From NCBI RefSeq assembly GCF_013044515.1, contig NZ_JABEPR010000002.1, forward strand, positions 620,001 to 684,000: a DNA stretch of 64,000 nt, read 5' to 3'. Within the stretch, counting starts at the first letter, position 1, and each line of letters opens with the position of its first letter. The stretch comes from Sphingomonas sp. ID1715. Its GTDB lineage: Bacteria; Pseudomonadota; Alphaproteobacteria; Sphingomonadales; Sphingomonadaceae. A program made the position numbers and the translations under genes. A model generated the notes under the pieces. The model made no database searches. It was not told the DNA's origin and saw nothing but the letters and a program-made list of their open reading frames with translations. Shown in pieces: positions 53,812 through 63,565 of the stretch.

Positions 53812-55239
53812 ATGCGGTTGGGCCCGGCGATATTCGACGAGATGACAGGCGGCGGCGCGGACCTGCGCGCGCCTTACGCCCTTGTCGATCACTGGCTGAC
53901 CGAGGCGACCCCCGAATATCTGCAGACCCGCCGTGCCCAGGCCGAACTCTTCTTCCGGCGGATCGGCATCACCTTCGCCGTCTATGGCGACTCCGACGCG
54001 GATGAGCGTCTGATCCCGTTCGACATCGTGCCGCGCATCCTGGCCCGCGCCGAATGGTCGAAGCTGGAAGCCGGGCTGATCCAGCGGGTCACCGCACTCA
54101 ACGCCTTTCTGCGAGACATTTATGGCGCGCAGGAGGTGGTTCGCGCCGGCGTTATCCCGGCCGACCTGATCCTCCGCAACCCGCAATTCTGCCTGCCGGC
54201 GATCGGGCTGCAGCCGGCCCACGGTGTGTATACCCACATCGCCGGGATCGACATCGTGCGCACCGGCCCGGACCAATTCTACGTTCTCGAAGACAATGTC
54301 CGCACTCCCTCCGGCGTGTCCTACATGCTGGAGAATCGCGAGGTCATGCTGCGGCTGATGCCGGAGCTGATCGACCGCCACCGCGTCGCCCCGGTCGAGG
54401 ACTATCCGGAGATGCTGCTGGCGACGCTCCGTTCGGTGGCGCCGCCCCGCTGCAAGGGCGATCCGACCGTCGCCGTCCTCACGCCGGGCTTCCTCAACTC
54501 GGCCTATTACGAACATAGTTTCCTGGCCGATAAATTGGGGGTCGAGCTGGTCGAGGGGTCGGACCTGCAGGTCCGCGACGATGTGCTCTACATGCGCACC
54601 ACCGAAGGCCCGCGACGCGTCGACGTACTCTATCGCCGGGTCGACGACGCCTATCTGGACCCGCTCGTCTTCCGCCCCGACTCGGTGCTCGGCAGCGCCG
54701 GCATGATCGCCGCCCATGCCGCGGGCAATCTCACCATCGCCAATGCGATCGGCACCGGCATCGCGGACGACAAGGCGATCTACAGCTACATGCCGGAGAT
54801 CGTGCGCTTCTATACCGGCGAGGCGCCCTTGATCGACAATGTGCCCACCTGGCGCTGCCGCGAGCCGGACGCGCTGGCCTATGTGCTCGACAATCTGGCT
54901 GAGCTGGTGGTCAAGGAAGTGGATGGTTCGGGCGGTTACGGCATGCTCGTCGGCCCGCACGCGACCCGGAGCGAGCTCGAGAGCTTCGCGGCCAAGCTGC
55001 GCGCCGACCCCGACAAGTTCATCGCCCAGCCCACACTGGCCCTGTCCACCTGCCCGACATTGAGCGACAGCGGCATCGTGCCCCGTCACGTCGACCTGCG
55101 GCCATTCATCCTGACGGGTGCGCAAGGTACGCGCATCGTGCCCGGCGGCCTGACCCGCGTCGCGCTGAAGCAAGGCTCGCTGGTGGTGAACTCCAGCCAA
55201 GGCGGCGGCACGAAGGACACCTGGGTGCTCGATGACTGA
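53812..55239 (+). CDS. circularly permuted ATP-grasp protein of the Anbu operon
   Basis: This 475-residue protein belongs to the circularly permuted ATP-grasp type 2 family (DUF404/DUF407). Visible stretches are GITFAVYGDSDADERLIPFD, RAEWSKLEAGLIQRVTALNA, FYVLEDNVRTPSGVSYMLEN and LAELVVKEVDGSGGYGMLVG. ATP-grasp enzymes form carboxylate-amine bonds; here the likely chemistry is making or ligating a peptide. It is the first gene of a tight four-gene set with an alpha-E protein, a transglutaminase-like protein and the Anbu protease. The ATG at 53812 follows GGGG. Confidence 0.92.
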   Translation: MRLGPAIFDEMTGGGADLRAPYALVDHWLTEATPEYLQTRRAQAELFFRRIGITFAVYGDSDADERLIPFDIVPRILARAEWSKLEAGLIQRVTALNAFLRDIYGAQEVVRAGVIPADLILRNPQFCLPAIGLQPAHGVYTHIAGIDIVRTGPDQFYVLEDNVRTPSGVSYMLENREVMLRLMPELIDRHRVAPVEDYPEMLLATLRSVAPPRCKGDPTVAVLTPGFLNSAYYEHSFLADKLGVELVEGSDLQVRDDVLYMRTTEGPRRVDVLYRRVDDAYLDPLVFRPDSVLGSAGMIAAHAAGNLTIANAIGTGIADDKAIYSYMPEIVRFYTGEAPLIDNVPTWRCREPDALAYVLDNLAELVVKEVDGSGGYGMLVGPHATRSELESFAAKLRADPDKFIAQPTLALSTCPTLSDSGIVPRHVDLRPFILTGAQGTRIVPGGLTRVALKQGSLVVNSSQGGGTKDTWVLDD

Positions 55240-55251
55240 GGGCCGGGGCTG

Positions 55252-56193
55252 ATGCTGTCGCGCACCGCCGCTTCGCTCTATTGGGCCGGCCGCTATCTCG
55301 AGCGTGCCGACTTCACCTCACGGCTGATCGACGCGACGATAAGGCTGGCGGCCCTGCCGTCCAGCTATGGCGGCGATGTCGGCGCGTGGGGTGGCGCGCT
55401 TGCCGCGGCGGGGGCGGCGGAGGACTATGCGGCGACCTTCCCGGAGCTGGAGGAAGCGAGCGCCTGCCAATATCTGTCGCTCGACCCGAACAACTCCTCG
55501 TCGATGCGTTGCTGCATCGAGCGGGCGCGCAACAATGCGCGCGCGGTCCGGACCGCGATCACCGCCGAGGCTTGGGAAGCGATCAACGCGGCCTGGCTCG
55601 ACCTGCAGCGCTACGGCGTGCGGCTCGATAGCCGGACCACGCTCAATCGGCTGCTGGACGCCGTGAAGGCGGCCGCGCTGTCATTCGACGGCGCCATTCA
55701 CCGGACCATGCTCCGGCACGACAGCTATTGGTTCCTGCGGCTCGGCGCGACGATCGAGCGAGCGGACAACACGGCGCGGCTGCTCGACGTCAAATATCAC
55801 CTGCTGCTCCCCGGCGACGAGCGGGTCGGCGGCAGCCTGGACTATTTTCAGTGGACGACCATCCTGCGGACAGTCTCGGCGCTGACCGCCTATCGTCACG
55901 TCTATCGCGACAGCGTGAAGCCGTGGCTGGTCGCCGACCTGCTGATCCTGAACCGGCAGATGCCGCGCTCCCTGGCCGCCTGCGCCCAGAATGCGGTGCG
56001 CTACCTCGACCAACTCGCCCAGGAGAGCGGCCGGCGCGGCGCGGCGCATCGTCAGGCGGTCCGCATGGCCCGCCGGCTGGAGACCTCGAACATCGACAGC
56101 ATCTTCAAGAGCGGCCTGCATGAGGAGATCCAGGACTTTTTGCGCGAGAACAACAAGCTCGGCCTCTTGGTCGGCGAGCAGTTCCTGTTCTGA
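55252..56193 (+). CDS. alpha-E domain protein
   Basis: This 313-residue all-helical protein of the alpha-E family (DUF403) shows MLSRTAASLYWAGRYLERAD, the conserved CCIERARNNARAVRTAITAE, LRHDSYWFLRLGATIERADN and DYFQWTTILRTVSALTAYRH. Its role is unknown, but it is nearly always encoded next to permuted ATP-grasp and transglutaminase-like genes, as here. The stop overlaps the start of the next gene by one base (TGATG). Confidence 0.92.
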   Translation: MLSRTAASLYWAGRYLERADFTSRLIDATIRLAALPSSYGGDVGAWGGALAAAGAAEDYAATFPELEEASACQYLSLDPNNSSSMRCCIERARNNARAVRTAITAEAWEAINAAWLDLQRYGVRLDSRTTLNRLLDAVKAAALSFDGAIHRTMLRHDSYWFLRLGATIERADNTARLLDVKYHLLLPGDERVGGSLDYFQWTTILRTVSALTAYRHVYRDSVKPWLVADLLILNRQMPRSLAACAQNAVRYLDQLAQESGRRGAAHRQAVRMARRLETSNIDSIFKSGLHEEIQDFLRENNKLGLLVGEQFLF

Positions 56194-57005
56194 TGCATAT
56201 CAAGGTCCATCACCGCACCACCTACACCTATGAAACGCCCGCGGCGGGCGTCATCCAGGCGCTGCGCTTGACGCCGACCGATCATGACGGCCAGCATATC
56301 GCCGAGTGGCGCGTCGATGTGGATGTCGACGGTTCCTATCGGGAGAGCCGCGACGCCTTTGGCAACCACGTCACCATGTTCTACGCCGATCGCCCCGCGG
56401 CGACGGTGACGGTGACGGTGTTCGGCCTGGCGATGGTCAGCGACACCAATGGCGCGATCCGCGCCGCGGAGCCGCTGCCACCCGGCATTTTCCTTCGTAC
56501 CACGCCGCTCACCGCGCCGGCAGCCCCGATCCTGGCGCTTGCCGATCGGTATCGGGACGCTGCACCCTTGGACGCGCTCCATCGGCTCTGTGGCCGGCTT
56601 TATCGCGAGATGCGCTTCGATCCCGCCGCCACCGACGCGACGACCAGCGGGGCCGAGGCGCTCGCCGCCGGCCACGGCGTGTGCCAGGATTTCGCGCATA
56701 TCTTCATCGCCGCGGCCCGCTGCCTCGGTATTCCCGCGCGCTACGTATCCGGCCATCTTGCCCGCGCCGAGCATCTCCAACAGGATGCGGCGCATGCCTG
56801 GGCGGAGGCGCTGGTCCCGGACCTGGGCTGGATCGCCTTCGACCCCGCCAATGGCGTGTGCGCGACCGACGCGTATGTGCGGGTGGCGGTCGGCCTCGAT
56901 TATCTCGACGCCGCGCCGGTGCGCGGTGCCCGGCGAGGTGGCGGCATGGAGCAGATGACGGTCGAAGTGCAGGCTGGCGCCGCGCAACGGCAGACGCAAA
57001 GCTGA
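56193..57005 (+). CDS. transglutaminase-like family protein
   Basis: This 270-residue protein has an N-terminal bacterial transglutaminase-like region (MHIKVHHRTTYTYETPAAGV and QALRLTPTDHDGQHIAEWRV). The catalytic core is formed by AAGHGVCQDFAHIFIAAARC (Cys nucleophile), YVSGHLARAEHLQQDAAHAW (His) and GWIAFDPANGV (Asp). It probably acts as a protease or amidase rather than a cross-linker. It overlaps the alpha-E gene by one base and precedes the Anbu gene by 10 bases. Confidence 0.92.
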   Translation: MHIKVHHRTTYTYETPAAGVIQALRLTPTDHDGQHIAEWRVDVDVDGSYRESRDAFGNHVTMFYADRPAATVTVTVFGLAMVSDTNGAIRAAEPLPPGIFLRTTPLTAPAAPILALADRYRDAAPLDALHRLCGRLYREMRFDPAATDATTSGAEALAAGHGVCQDFAHIFIAAARCLGIPARYVSGHLARAEHLQQDAAHAWAEALVPDLGWIAFDPANGVCATDAYVRVAVGLDYLDAAPVRGARRGGGMEQMTVEVQAGAAQRQTQS

Positions 57006-57015
57006 GGGTGACGTC

Positions 57016-57759
57016 TTGACCTATTGCCTCGGAATATTGGTGCAGGACGGGCTGGTGATGATCGCGGATACGCGCACCAACGCCGGCGTCGACAATTTCT
57101 CGCAATATCGCAAGCTGCGGCGCTTCGGCACCGACGGCGAGCGGCTGATCGCGATTGCCTCGGCCGGCAGTCTCTCCACGACGCAAGCGGCGCTCCATCG
57201 TTTGCGGCAGGGCCTGCTCAACCCCGAAACCGGCGAGATCGAGACCCTCGATTCGGTGCCCGACATTTTCAGCGCGGCACTGGCCTGCGGGCGGGCAATC
57301 CGCGGAGCACGCGACACCATGGACGGGCTGCAGCAGAGCGCTGTCAATTTCGACGCGACCCTGTTGATCGGCGGCTCGATCGGCGGCGAGAAGACGCGGC
57401 TGTTCCTCGTCTATCCCGAAGGCAATATCATCGAGTGCGGGCAGGACACGCCCTATATGCAGATCGGCGAGCTGAAGTTTGGCAAGCCGATGCTCGATCG
57501 GGCGCTGACCTTCGAAACCGGGCTCCGCGACGCGCTGAAGATCGGCCTGTTGTCGTTCGACGCGACGCTTCGCTCCAACCTGGCCGTCTATCTCCCGCTC
57601 GATGTCTTGATCGCGCGGACCGGGGAAACGCGACCGTCGCTCGTCCACCGCATTCGCGAGGACGATCCCTATTTCACCGACCTATCGCGGCGCTGGTCCG
57701 AAGCGCTGTCGCGTGCAGCCGACGATATCCCAGCGCCGCCTTACGGAGATTTCGACTAG
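57016..57759 (+). CDS. Anbu: bacterial proteasome-type Ntn protease
   Basis: This 247-residue protein has the proteasome beta-subunit fold. The start MTYCLGILVQDGLVMIADTR places Thr2 as the N-terminal nucleophile after Met removal. The conserved GVDNFSQYRKLRRFGT follows, then SIGGEKTRLFLVYPEGNIIE. Anbu (ancestral beta subunit) assembles into open helical or ring-like structures and lacks an associated ATPase gene, which is also absent here. It starts with TTG 57016 after GAGGGTGACGTC. The co-encoded ATP-grasp, alpha-E and transglutaminase genes define the known Anbu operon. Confidence 0.93.
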   Translation: MTYCLGILVQDGLVMIADTRTNAGVDNFSQYRKLRRFGTDGERLIAIASAGSLSTTQAALHRLRQGLLNPETGEIETLDSVPDIFSAALACGRAIRGARDTMDGLQQSAVNFDATLLIGGSIGGEKTRLFLVYPEGNIIECGQDTPYMQIGELKFGKPMLDRALTFETGLRDALKIGLLSFDATLRSNLAVYLPLDVLIARTGETRPSLVHRIREDDPYFTDLSRRWSEALSRAADDIPAPPYGDFD

Positions 57760-57813
57760 CCGCCGAAAGCATTCGCGGGCAGACCTTGTCCCAATAAAAA
57801 TGGGAGAGGGCCG

Positions 57814-59268
57814 ATGCAGCAACTAAGCGGCCAGGATGCGAGCTTCGTCTATCTGGAGACGCCGCATACGCCGATGCATATCGGATCGGTCGGCATCTAC
57901 GATCCGTCTACGGCGCCCGGCGGGTTCGTTCGCTTCAAGGACATTCTCGATTTCATCGGTTCGCGGCTGGGCGGCGCTCGATCGTTCCGCCAGCGGCTGG
58001 TCCGCCTGCCCTTCGATCTCGATCATCCTTATTGGATCGAGGATCCCGATTTCGACCTGGAATATCACGTCCGGCACATCGCCCTGCCCAAGCCCGGCGA
58101 CTGGCGGCAGCTGTGCATCCAGGTGGCGCGGCTGCATTCGCGGCCGCTCGACCTGTCCAAGCCGCTCTGGGAGTTCATCATCGTCGAGGGGCTGGACAAT
58201 ATCGAGGGTCTGCCGCCCGGCTGTTTCGCGCTGGTCGCCAAGGTGCATCACGCTGCGATCGACGGCATGTCGGGCGTCGAGATGTCGGCGGCGGTGCACG
58301 ACCTGTCGCCCGACAAGCCGAACCGCATCGCCAATGACGACTGGAAGGCAGACGACCTCCCCGGCGTGTCCGACCTGCTGATCAAGAGCTATTTCAACTC
58401 GCTGCGCAAACCGCTCCAGTTCGCCGAAACGATGGCGCGCGGCATTCCGGGCCTCGCTCGACTGGGCCAGAGCGTGTCAAAAGGCGATGTCTCGATCGCC
58501 AATCAGCGTCCCGCGCCCAAGACGCGTCTGAACGGCAAGGTGGGGCCGCACCGGGTGTTCGACGCCGCTCCCTTCCCGCTCGCCGACATCCGCGCGATCA
58601 AGGACGCGGTGCCGGGCGCGACCGTGAACGACGCGATCCTCGCCATCGTCGGCGGAGGACTGCGTCATTATCTGCTCGGCAAAGGCGAACTGCCGGCCGA
58701 GAGCATGACCGCCATGGCACCGATTTCGGTACGGGCGGAAGGGGAGAAGGCCGCGCTCGGCAATCTGGTCTCGGCCATGGTCGTCGGCCTCGGCACCCAT
58801 ATCGCCGATCCGCTGGAGCGGCTGCGCCATGTCCATGCCGAGGCGGTCAACTCGAAGGCGCTGACCAATGCGGTCGGCGCGCGCACGCTGACCGATTACA
58901 GCCAGTTCATGCCCGCGGGCCTGTCCGGCATCGCGGCGCGTCTCTACACCCGCTTGGGCGCCGCCAACCAGCATGCGCCGGTGTTCAACACCGTGGTGAC
59001 GAACGTGCCGGGCAGCCGCGTGCCGCTTTATTTCGCCGGCGCGCGGATGGTCGGCATGTACGGGCTCGGCCCCATCTTCGACTCGATGGGCCTGATCAAC
59101 ACCATCTATTCCTATGTCGACACCATCGCGATCAGCTTCACGGCCGATCGCGACGCGATGCCGGACCCCGCCGCCTATGCCGCTGCCCTGCAAATGGCGT
59201 ATGAAGAGCTCAAGGCTGCGGCGCTTCCGGTTGCCGTCGCCCCGAAAAAGTCTGCCAAGGGAGGCTGA
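57814..59268 (+). CDS. wax ester synthase/diacylglycerol acyltransferase (WS/DGAT)
   Basis: This 484-residue acyltransferase has the catalytic motif VHHAAIDGMSGVEM (HHxxxDG), the N-terminal MQQLSGQDASFVYLETPHTP with HIGSVGIYDP, and the later PLYFAGARMVGMYGLGPIFD and NVPGSR. It esterifies acyl-CoA with fatty alcohols or diacylglycerol to make wax esters or triacylglycerol. GGGAGAGGGCCG precedes the ATG. A phasin-like gene follows after two bases, suggesting a storage-lipid or granule function. Confidence 0.93.
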   Translation: MQQLSGQDASFVYLETPHTPMHIGSVGIYDPSTAPGGFVRFKDILDFIGSRLGGARSFRQRLVRLPFDLDHPYWIEDPDFDLEYHVRHIALPKPGDWRQLCIQVARLHSRPLDLSKPLWEFIIVEGLDNIEGLPPGCFALVAKVHHAAIDGMSGVEMSAAVHDLSPDKPNRIANDDWKADDLPGVSDLLIKSYFNSLRKPLQFAETMARGIPGLARLGQSVSKGDVSIANQRPAPKTRLNGKVGPHRVFDAAPFPLADIRAIKDAVPGATVNDAILAIVGGGLRHYLLGKGELPAESMTAMAPISVRAEGEKAALGNLVSAMVVGLGTHIADPLERLRHVHAEAVNSKALTNAVGARTLTDYSQFMPAGLSGIAARLYTRLGAANQHAPVFNTVVTNVPGSRVPLYFAGARMVGMYGLGPIFDSMGLINTIYSYVDTIAISFTADRDAMPDPAAYAAALQMAYEELKAAALPVAVAPKKSAKGG

Positions 59269-59270
59269 AC

Positions 59271-59579
59271 ATGCTCGAACCCGACAAGATGATGGCGGCC
59301 GGCGACGCGGTGCGCGAAGGCGCGACCAAGGCGGCGGAAAACAGCGCCGCGCTCAGCATGAAGGTCATCGATCACGCCGAGGAGAATACCCGTCAGGCCT
59401 TTGCCGCGCTGCGTGCCGCGGCCAAGGCGGGTGGCCTGACCGAGCTGATGCAGGTCCAGTCGGACTATGTCCGCGACCAGGGCAGCCGCAGCATGAACCA
59501 AGTGCGCGAGATCGGCGAGATGATCGCCTCGTTCGGTCGCGAGGCGATGTCGGGACTCGGCGGCAAGAAGGACGGTTAA
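59271..59579 (+). CDS. phasin family protein (102 aa)
   Basis: This small, entirely helical amphipathic protein contains the phasin-like stretch TRQAFAALRAAAKAGGLTEL, then MQVQSDYVRDQGSRSMNQVR and EIGEMIASFGREAM. Phasins coat polyhydroxyalkanoate or lipid granules. The position two bases after the WS/DGAT gene suggests coating of wax ester or triacylglycerol droplets; no PHA synthase is present in this window. Confidence 0.88.
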   Translation: MLEPDKMMAAGDAVREGATKAAENSAALSMKVIDHAEENTRQAFAALRAAAKAGGLTELMQVQSDYVRDQGSRSMNQVREIGEMIASFGREAMSGLGGKKDG

Positions 59580-59610
59580 GCGGATTGACGGGCCGAACGA
59601 CCCTATCTAC

Positions 59611-59711
59611 CCGCTCATCCTGAGGAGCCGTTGAGCGAAGGCGAAACGGCGTCTCGAAGGATCCTTCGAGACGGGTCTTCGCCATGCTCAGCCCCTCCTC
59701 AGGATGAGCGG
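59611..59711. repeat. palindromic repeat E (copy 2) upstream of rfbC
   Basis: CCGCTCATCCTGAGGAG (59611-59627) matches the complement at 59695-59711. The centre holds a 22-bp perfect palindrome (59651-59672, GTCTCGAAGGA and its mirror). It is related to the copy that forms the tail of the sterol-desaturase family gene. It lies between the phasin and rfbC genes. Confidence 0.9.
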
Positions 59712-59738
59712 ATAAATTCTGCCGAGGCTACCAGACCC

Positions 59739-60302
59739 ATGCCCGTCATCCGCATCACGCCCAGGCGCTTTGCCGACACGCGCGGCTGGTTCAGCGAGAC
59801 CTATCAGCGCGATCGGTTTCGGGCGGCCGGCATCGTCCCGGAGTTCGTGCAGGACAATCACTCTTATTCCGCGCCTGCGTTCACGCTGCGCGGCATCCAC
59901 TTCCAGACGCCGCCTCATGCGCAGGCCAAGCTGGTCCGTTGCCTGCGGGGTCGCATCTGGGACGTGGCGGTGGACCTGCGGCGCGGATCGCCGACACAGG
60001 GGCAGTGGGTAGCGGCCGAGCTGACCGCCGAGCGTGGCGAGCAGCTGTTCATCCCGGCAGGCTATGGCCACGCCTTTCTGACGCTCGAGCCGAACACCGA
60101 GGTCGCCTATAAGGTCGACGCTCTCTACGCCCCTGAGGTCGATGGCGGCATCCGCTGGGACGATCCCGATCTCGGCATCGACTGGCCGCTTCAGGGCGGC
60201 GTGCCTGCGCTGTCGGACAAGGATCAGCGCCTGCCGCTTTTCAAGGATTTCGTCAGTCCCTTCGACTATGACGGCCAGCCACTTCAGCTTCTGGACGCAT
60301 AA
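59739..60302 (+). CDS. rfbC: dTDP-4-dehydrorhamnose 3,5-epimerase
   Basis: This 187-residue cupin-fold enzyme carries out the third step of dTDP-L-rhamnose synthesis. Signatures are [40 protein letters not shown] with the catalytic His in [26 protein letters not shown] and [20 protein letters not shown]. The ATG at 59739 starts the conserved [11 protein letters not shown]; the longer frame upstream is repeat sequence. It is the first gene of the operon, and its TAA overlaps the rfbB ATG. Confidence 0.96.
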   Translation: MPVIRITPRRFADTRGWFSETYQRDRFRAAGIVPEFVQDNHSYSAPAFTLRGIHFQTPPHAQAKLVRCLRGRIWDVAVDLRRGSPTQGQWVAAELTAERGEQLFIPAGYGHAFLTLEPNTEVAYKVDALYAPEVDGGIRWDDPDLGIDWPLQGGVPALSDKDQRLPLFKDFVSPFDYDGQPLQLLDA

Positions 60303-61366
60303 TGGCTCGTATTCTCGTCACCGGCGGCGCCGGCTTTATCGGCTCGGCACTGGTCCGGCACCTGATCGCCGACACCGATCATGCAGTGCTGAATGTCGAT
60401 GCATTGACCTATGCCGGCAACCTGTCATCGCTGGAGCCGGTCGCCCAGAGCAACCGCTATCGCTTCGCGCGCGCCGACATCTGCGACCGCGATGCCGTCG
60501 CCAGGCTGATCGCCGAGTTCCGCCCGGAGGTGATCACCCACCTGGCGGCTGAAAGCCACGTCGACCGCTCGATCGACGGCCCCGCGGACTTTATCCAGAC
60601 CAACCTCGTCGGCACTTTCTCGATGCTGGCCGCCGCCCTCGATTATTGGCGCGGGCTGGAGGGCGCGGAGAAGGACGCTTTCCGCTTCCACCATATTTCG
60701 ACGGACGAAGTGTTCGGGGCCCTGGGCGACGACGGCTTCTTCACCGAAGAAACGGCATATGATCCGCGCTCACCCTATTCGGCGTCGAAGGCCGGGTCCG
60801 ACCATCTCGTCTCCGCCTGGCACCATACTTACGGCCTGCCGGTGCTGATCACCAACTGCTCGAACAATTACGGGCCTTATCACTTCCCCGAGAAGCTGAT
60901 CCCGCTGATGATCATCAAGTGCCTCTCGGGCGAGGCGCTGCCGGTCTATGGCAAGGGCACGAACGTCCGCGACTGGCTCTATGTCGACGATCACGTGCGG
61001 GCGCTGACCGCGGTGTTCGAGCGCGGCGTGCCCGGCGAAAGCTATATGGTCGGCGGGCGATCCGAGCGGACCAACCTCGCCGTCGTCGAGACGATCTGCG
61101 ACACGCTCGACCGCATTCGCCCGCGCGCCGATGGCCAGAGCTATCGAGAGCAGATCAGCTTCGTCGCCGACCGACCCGGTCACGATTTCCGCTATGCGAT
61201 CGATGCTTCGAAGCTGGAGCGCGAACTCGGCTGGCGTCCGCAGGAAAGCTTCGAGACCGGCATTGCCAAGACGATCCGCTGGTATCTGGACAATGAGAGC
61301 TGGTGGCGACCGATCCTGGAGCGGAATTATTCCGGCGAGCGGCTGGGGCTGAAGGCCACGGCGTGA
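60302..61366 (+). CDS. rfbB: dTDP-glucose 4,6-dehydratase
   Basis: This 354-residue extended-SDR enzyme performs the second step of dTDP-rhamnose synthesis. The NAD-binding GxxGxxG is in [19 protein letters not shown], the family [20 protein letters not shown] follows, then the substrate-catalytic [11 protein letters not shown] (Thr-Asp-Glu) and the [10 protein letters not shown] motif (Tyr-xxx-Lys), and [12 protein letters not shown]. Length fits RmlB. It overlaps rfbC and rfbD by one and four bases. Confidence 0.97.
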   Translation: MARILVTGGAGFIGSALVRHLIADTDHAVLNVDALTYAGNLSSLEPVAQSNRYRFARADICDRDAVARLIAEFRPEVITHLAAESHVDRSIDGPADFIQTNLVGTFSMLAAALDYWRGLEGAEKDAFRFHHISTDEVFGALGDDGFFTEETAYDPRSPYSASKAGSDHLVSAWHHTYGLPVLITNCSNNYGPYHFPEKLIPLMIIKCLSGEALPVYGKGTNVRDWLYVDDHVRALTAVFERGVPGESYMVGGRSERTNLAVVETICDTLDRIRPRADGQSYREQISFVADRPGHDFRYAIDASKLERELGWRPQESFETGIAKTIRWYLDNESWWRPILERNYSGERLGLKATA

Positions 61367-62223
61367 AGCGGCTTCTCGTCACCGGCGGAACCGGCCAGGT
61401 CGGCACCGAGCTGAGGCTGCGCGCGGGCCGCCATGGCTTCGAGGTCGTCGCTCCGTCCCGTGCCGAGCTCGATCTTGGTTCGACCTGCGCGATCGAGCGC
61501 TTTCTCGACGATCATCCCTGGCATGCGGTGATCAACTGCGCGGCCTATACGGCGGTCGACAAGGCGGAGAGCGAGCCGGACTTGGCTGAGGCGGTCAATG
61601 CCGTCGGGCCCGACATCATCGCCCGCGCCGCCGCCAAGCGGGCGATGCGGCTGCTACACGTGTCGACCGATTATGTGTTCGACGGCTCCAAGGCCGATCC
61701 TTATGTCGAGGACGATCCGATTGCCCCGCTCGGCGCCTATGGCGTCTCGAAGGAAGCGGGCGAGCGGGCGGTGCGGCAAGGCAATGCCGATCACGTCATC
61801 CTGCGCACCGCCTGGGTGATCAGTCCGCACGGCCATAACTTCGTGAAAACGATGCTGCGCCTCGGGCGGGAGCGTCCGCTGCTGCGGGTCGTCGACGACC
61901 AGCGCGGTTGCCCGACCAGTGCCGGAGATATCGCCGAAACCTTGCTCGCCCTTGCGAACCGCACCGGCCCGCACGGCACCTACCACTTCGTCAACGCGGG
62001 CGAGGCAAGCTGGTGCGAGCTTGCTCGCTTCATACTCGAACGCGCCGGGATCGATACGCCGGTGGAGGCGATCACGACGGCTGATTTTCCAACGCCCGCC
62101 AGGCGCCCGGCCAATTCCCGCCTATCGACGGCCAAGCTGCAGCGCGACTATGGCATTGCGCCGCGGCCATGGCAGGAGGCCGTAGGGGAAGTCGTCGACG
62201 CGCTCGTAAAGGGGGAACAGTGA
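61363..62223 (+). CDS. rfbD: dTDP-4-dehydrorhamnose reductase
   Basis: This 286-residue SDR enzyme performs the last step to dTDP-L-rhamnose. It has [20 protein letters not shown] (NAD(P) binding), [40 protein letters not shown], and the YGVSKEAGE motif (Tyr-xxx-Lys). GTG 61363 overlaps the rfbB stop (GTGA). The C-terminal [15 protein letters not shown] is typical of RmlD. Confidence 0.96.
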   Translation: MKRLLVTGGTGQVGTELRLRAGRHGFEVVAPSRAELDLGSTCAIERFLDDHPWHAVINCAAYTAVDKAESEPDLAEAVNAVGPDIIARAAAKRAMRLLHVSTDYVFDGSKADPYVEDDPIAPLGAYGVSKEAGERAVRQGNADHVILRTAWVISPHGHNFVKTMLRLGRERPLLRVVDDQRGCPTSAGDIAETLLALANRTGPHGTYHFVNAGEASWCELARFILERAGIDTPVEAITTADFPTPARRPANSRLSTAKLQRDYGIAPRPWQEAVGEVVDALVKGEQ

Positions 62224-63089
62224 AGGGCATCATCCTGGCCGGCGGCTCCGGCACGCGGCTCCATCCGGCGACGCTCGCGATCAACAAGCAGCTGCTGCCG
62301 GTCTATGACAAGCCGATGATCTATTACCCGATGTCCGCCCTGATGATGGCGGGCATAAGGGACATCTTGATCATCTCATCGCCCGAGTATCTGGACAATT
62401 ATAGGCGCCTGTTCGGCTCCGGAGAGCAGTTCGGGCTCGCCATCGATTACGCGGTGCAGCCCAAGCCCGAAGGTCTCGCCCAAGCCTTCCTGATCGGCGA
62501 GGAATTCCTGGCCGGCGGCCCGGCTTCGCTGGTGCTCGGCGACAATATCTTCTTCGGCGCGGGGCTCGGCGCCTTGATGCAGAGCGCGCGCTCGCGGACT
62601 ACCGGCGCGACGGTCTTCGCCTATCATGTCGAGGATCCGACCGCTTATGGCGTGGTCGAGCTGGACGGCGACGGCCGCGCCCTGTCGATCGAGGAAAAGC
62701 CCAAGGCGCCGAAATCCAGCTGGGCAGTGACCGGCCTCTATTTCTACGACGAGCGCGTCTCGGAGTTCGCCAAGGCCGTGAAGCCGTCGCCCCGCGGCGA
62801 GCTCGAGATCACCGACCTCAATCGCATCTACATGGAAGCGGGCGAGTTGTTCGTCGAGCGCATGGGTCGCGGCTTCGCCTGGCTCGACACCGGCACCCAT
62901 GACAGCCTGCTCGAAGCATCGGAGTTCGTGCGCACGCTGCAGAAGCGGCAGGGCGTGCAGATCGCCAGCCTGGAGGAGATCGCCTTCCACAATGGCTGGA
63001 TCGGCACGGACGCGCTGCGCGAACGCGGGCAGATGTTCGAAAAGACGGCTTACGGCCGGGCGCTGCTGGACCTAGCCGACGGACGCTGA
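62220..63089 (+). CDS. rfbA: glucose-1-phosphate thymidylyltransferase
   Basis: This 289-residue nucleotidyltransferase makes dTDP-glucose, the first step of the pathway. Signatures are [73 protein letters not shown] and [21 protein letters not shown] 62220 overlaps the rfbD stop. The order C-B-D-A, rather than the enterobacterial B-D-A-C, and the tight overlaps show a single transcript. The 3' end overlaps the convergent nuclease gene by 18 bases. Confidence 0.97.
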   Translation: MKGIILAGGSGTRLHPATLAINKQLLPVYDKPMIYYPMSALMMAGIRDILIISSPEYLDNYRRLFGSGEQFGLAIDYAVQPKPEGLAQAFLIGEEFLAGGPASLVLGDNIFFGAGLGALMQSARSRTTGATVFAYHVEDPTAYGVVELDGDGRALSIEEKPKAPKSSWAVTGLYFYDERVSEFAKAVKPSPRGELEITDLNRIYMEAGELFVERMGRGFAWLDTGTHDSLLEASEFVRTLQKRQGVQIASLEEIAFHNGWIGTDALRERGQMFEKTAYGRALLDLADGR

Positions 63090-63506
63090 ATCGCACCAGG
63101 GTCGCCGCCGCCCCTCATATCGCCGCGCGAGTCCTTCCGCCACAAGCTGGTCGCCGACCGAGTGCCCTCCCACCAGTACGAGCCTGAGCTTGCGTCCGTA
63201 GCGATCCTCGTCCCGGCCGACGGCCTGCAGCTCGAACGGCCGCGCAAGCAGCTGTCGCAGCCGGTCGGTCGCCTGCGCGCCCAGCTGAGCCTCATAGGCG
63301 CAGCGCGACGGATGAGTTTCCGGCGTGTCGATGTCGAGAATACGAATGCGCTCGCCGGCATAGTCGAACGTATCGCCGTCGATGACGCGAACGCCCACGC
63401 TGCGCATCGGTCGTTTGCCGGGCTGAGCCGGAATGGCCTGCGCGATGACCAGCCCGGCAAGGCCTCCGCCGAGGACCATAAGGCGAAGCTGACCCGCAAT
63501 TCCCAT
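63072..63506 (-). CDS. thermonuclease (SNase-like) family protein
   Basis: This 144-residue exported nuclease has an N-terminal hydrophobic segment ([20 protein letters not shown]) and a staphylococcal-nuclease fold ([20 protein letters not shown], then [14 protein letters not shown]). The catalytic Asp/Arg set includes the Arg in ERIRILDID, with the Glu in the later [20 protein letters not shown]. The fold is probably periplasmic or extracellular. Its end overlaps rfbA, which converges on it. Confidence 0.92.
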   Translation of the reverse strand: MGIAGQLRLMVLGGGLAGLVIAQAIPAQPGKRPMRSVGVRVIDGDTFDYAGERIRILDIDTPETHPSRCAYEAQLGAQATDRLRQLLARPFELQAVGRDEDRYGRKLRLVLVGGHSVGDQLVAEGLARRYEGRRRPWCDSASVG

Positions 63507-63565
63507 CCCGCCTAGATGGCGCGGATGGGCTTAATCCTTGCGGAAGCCCCATGATGAAGACGGCG

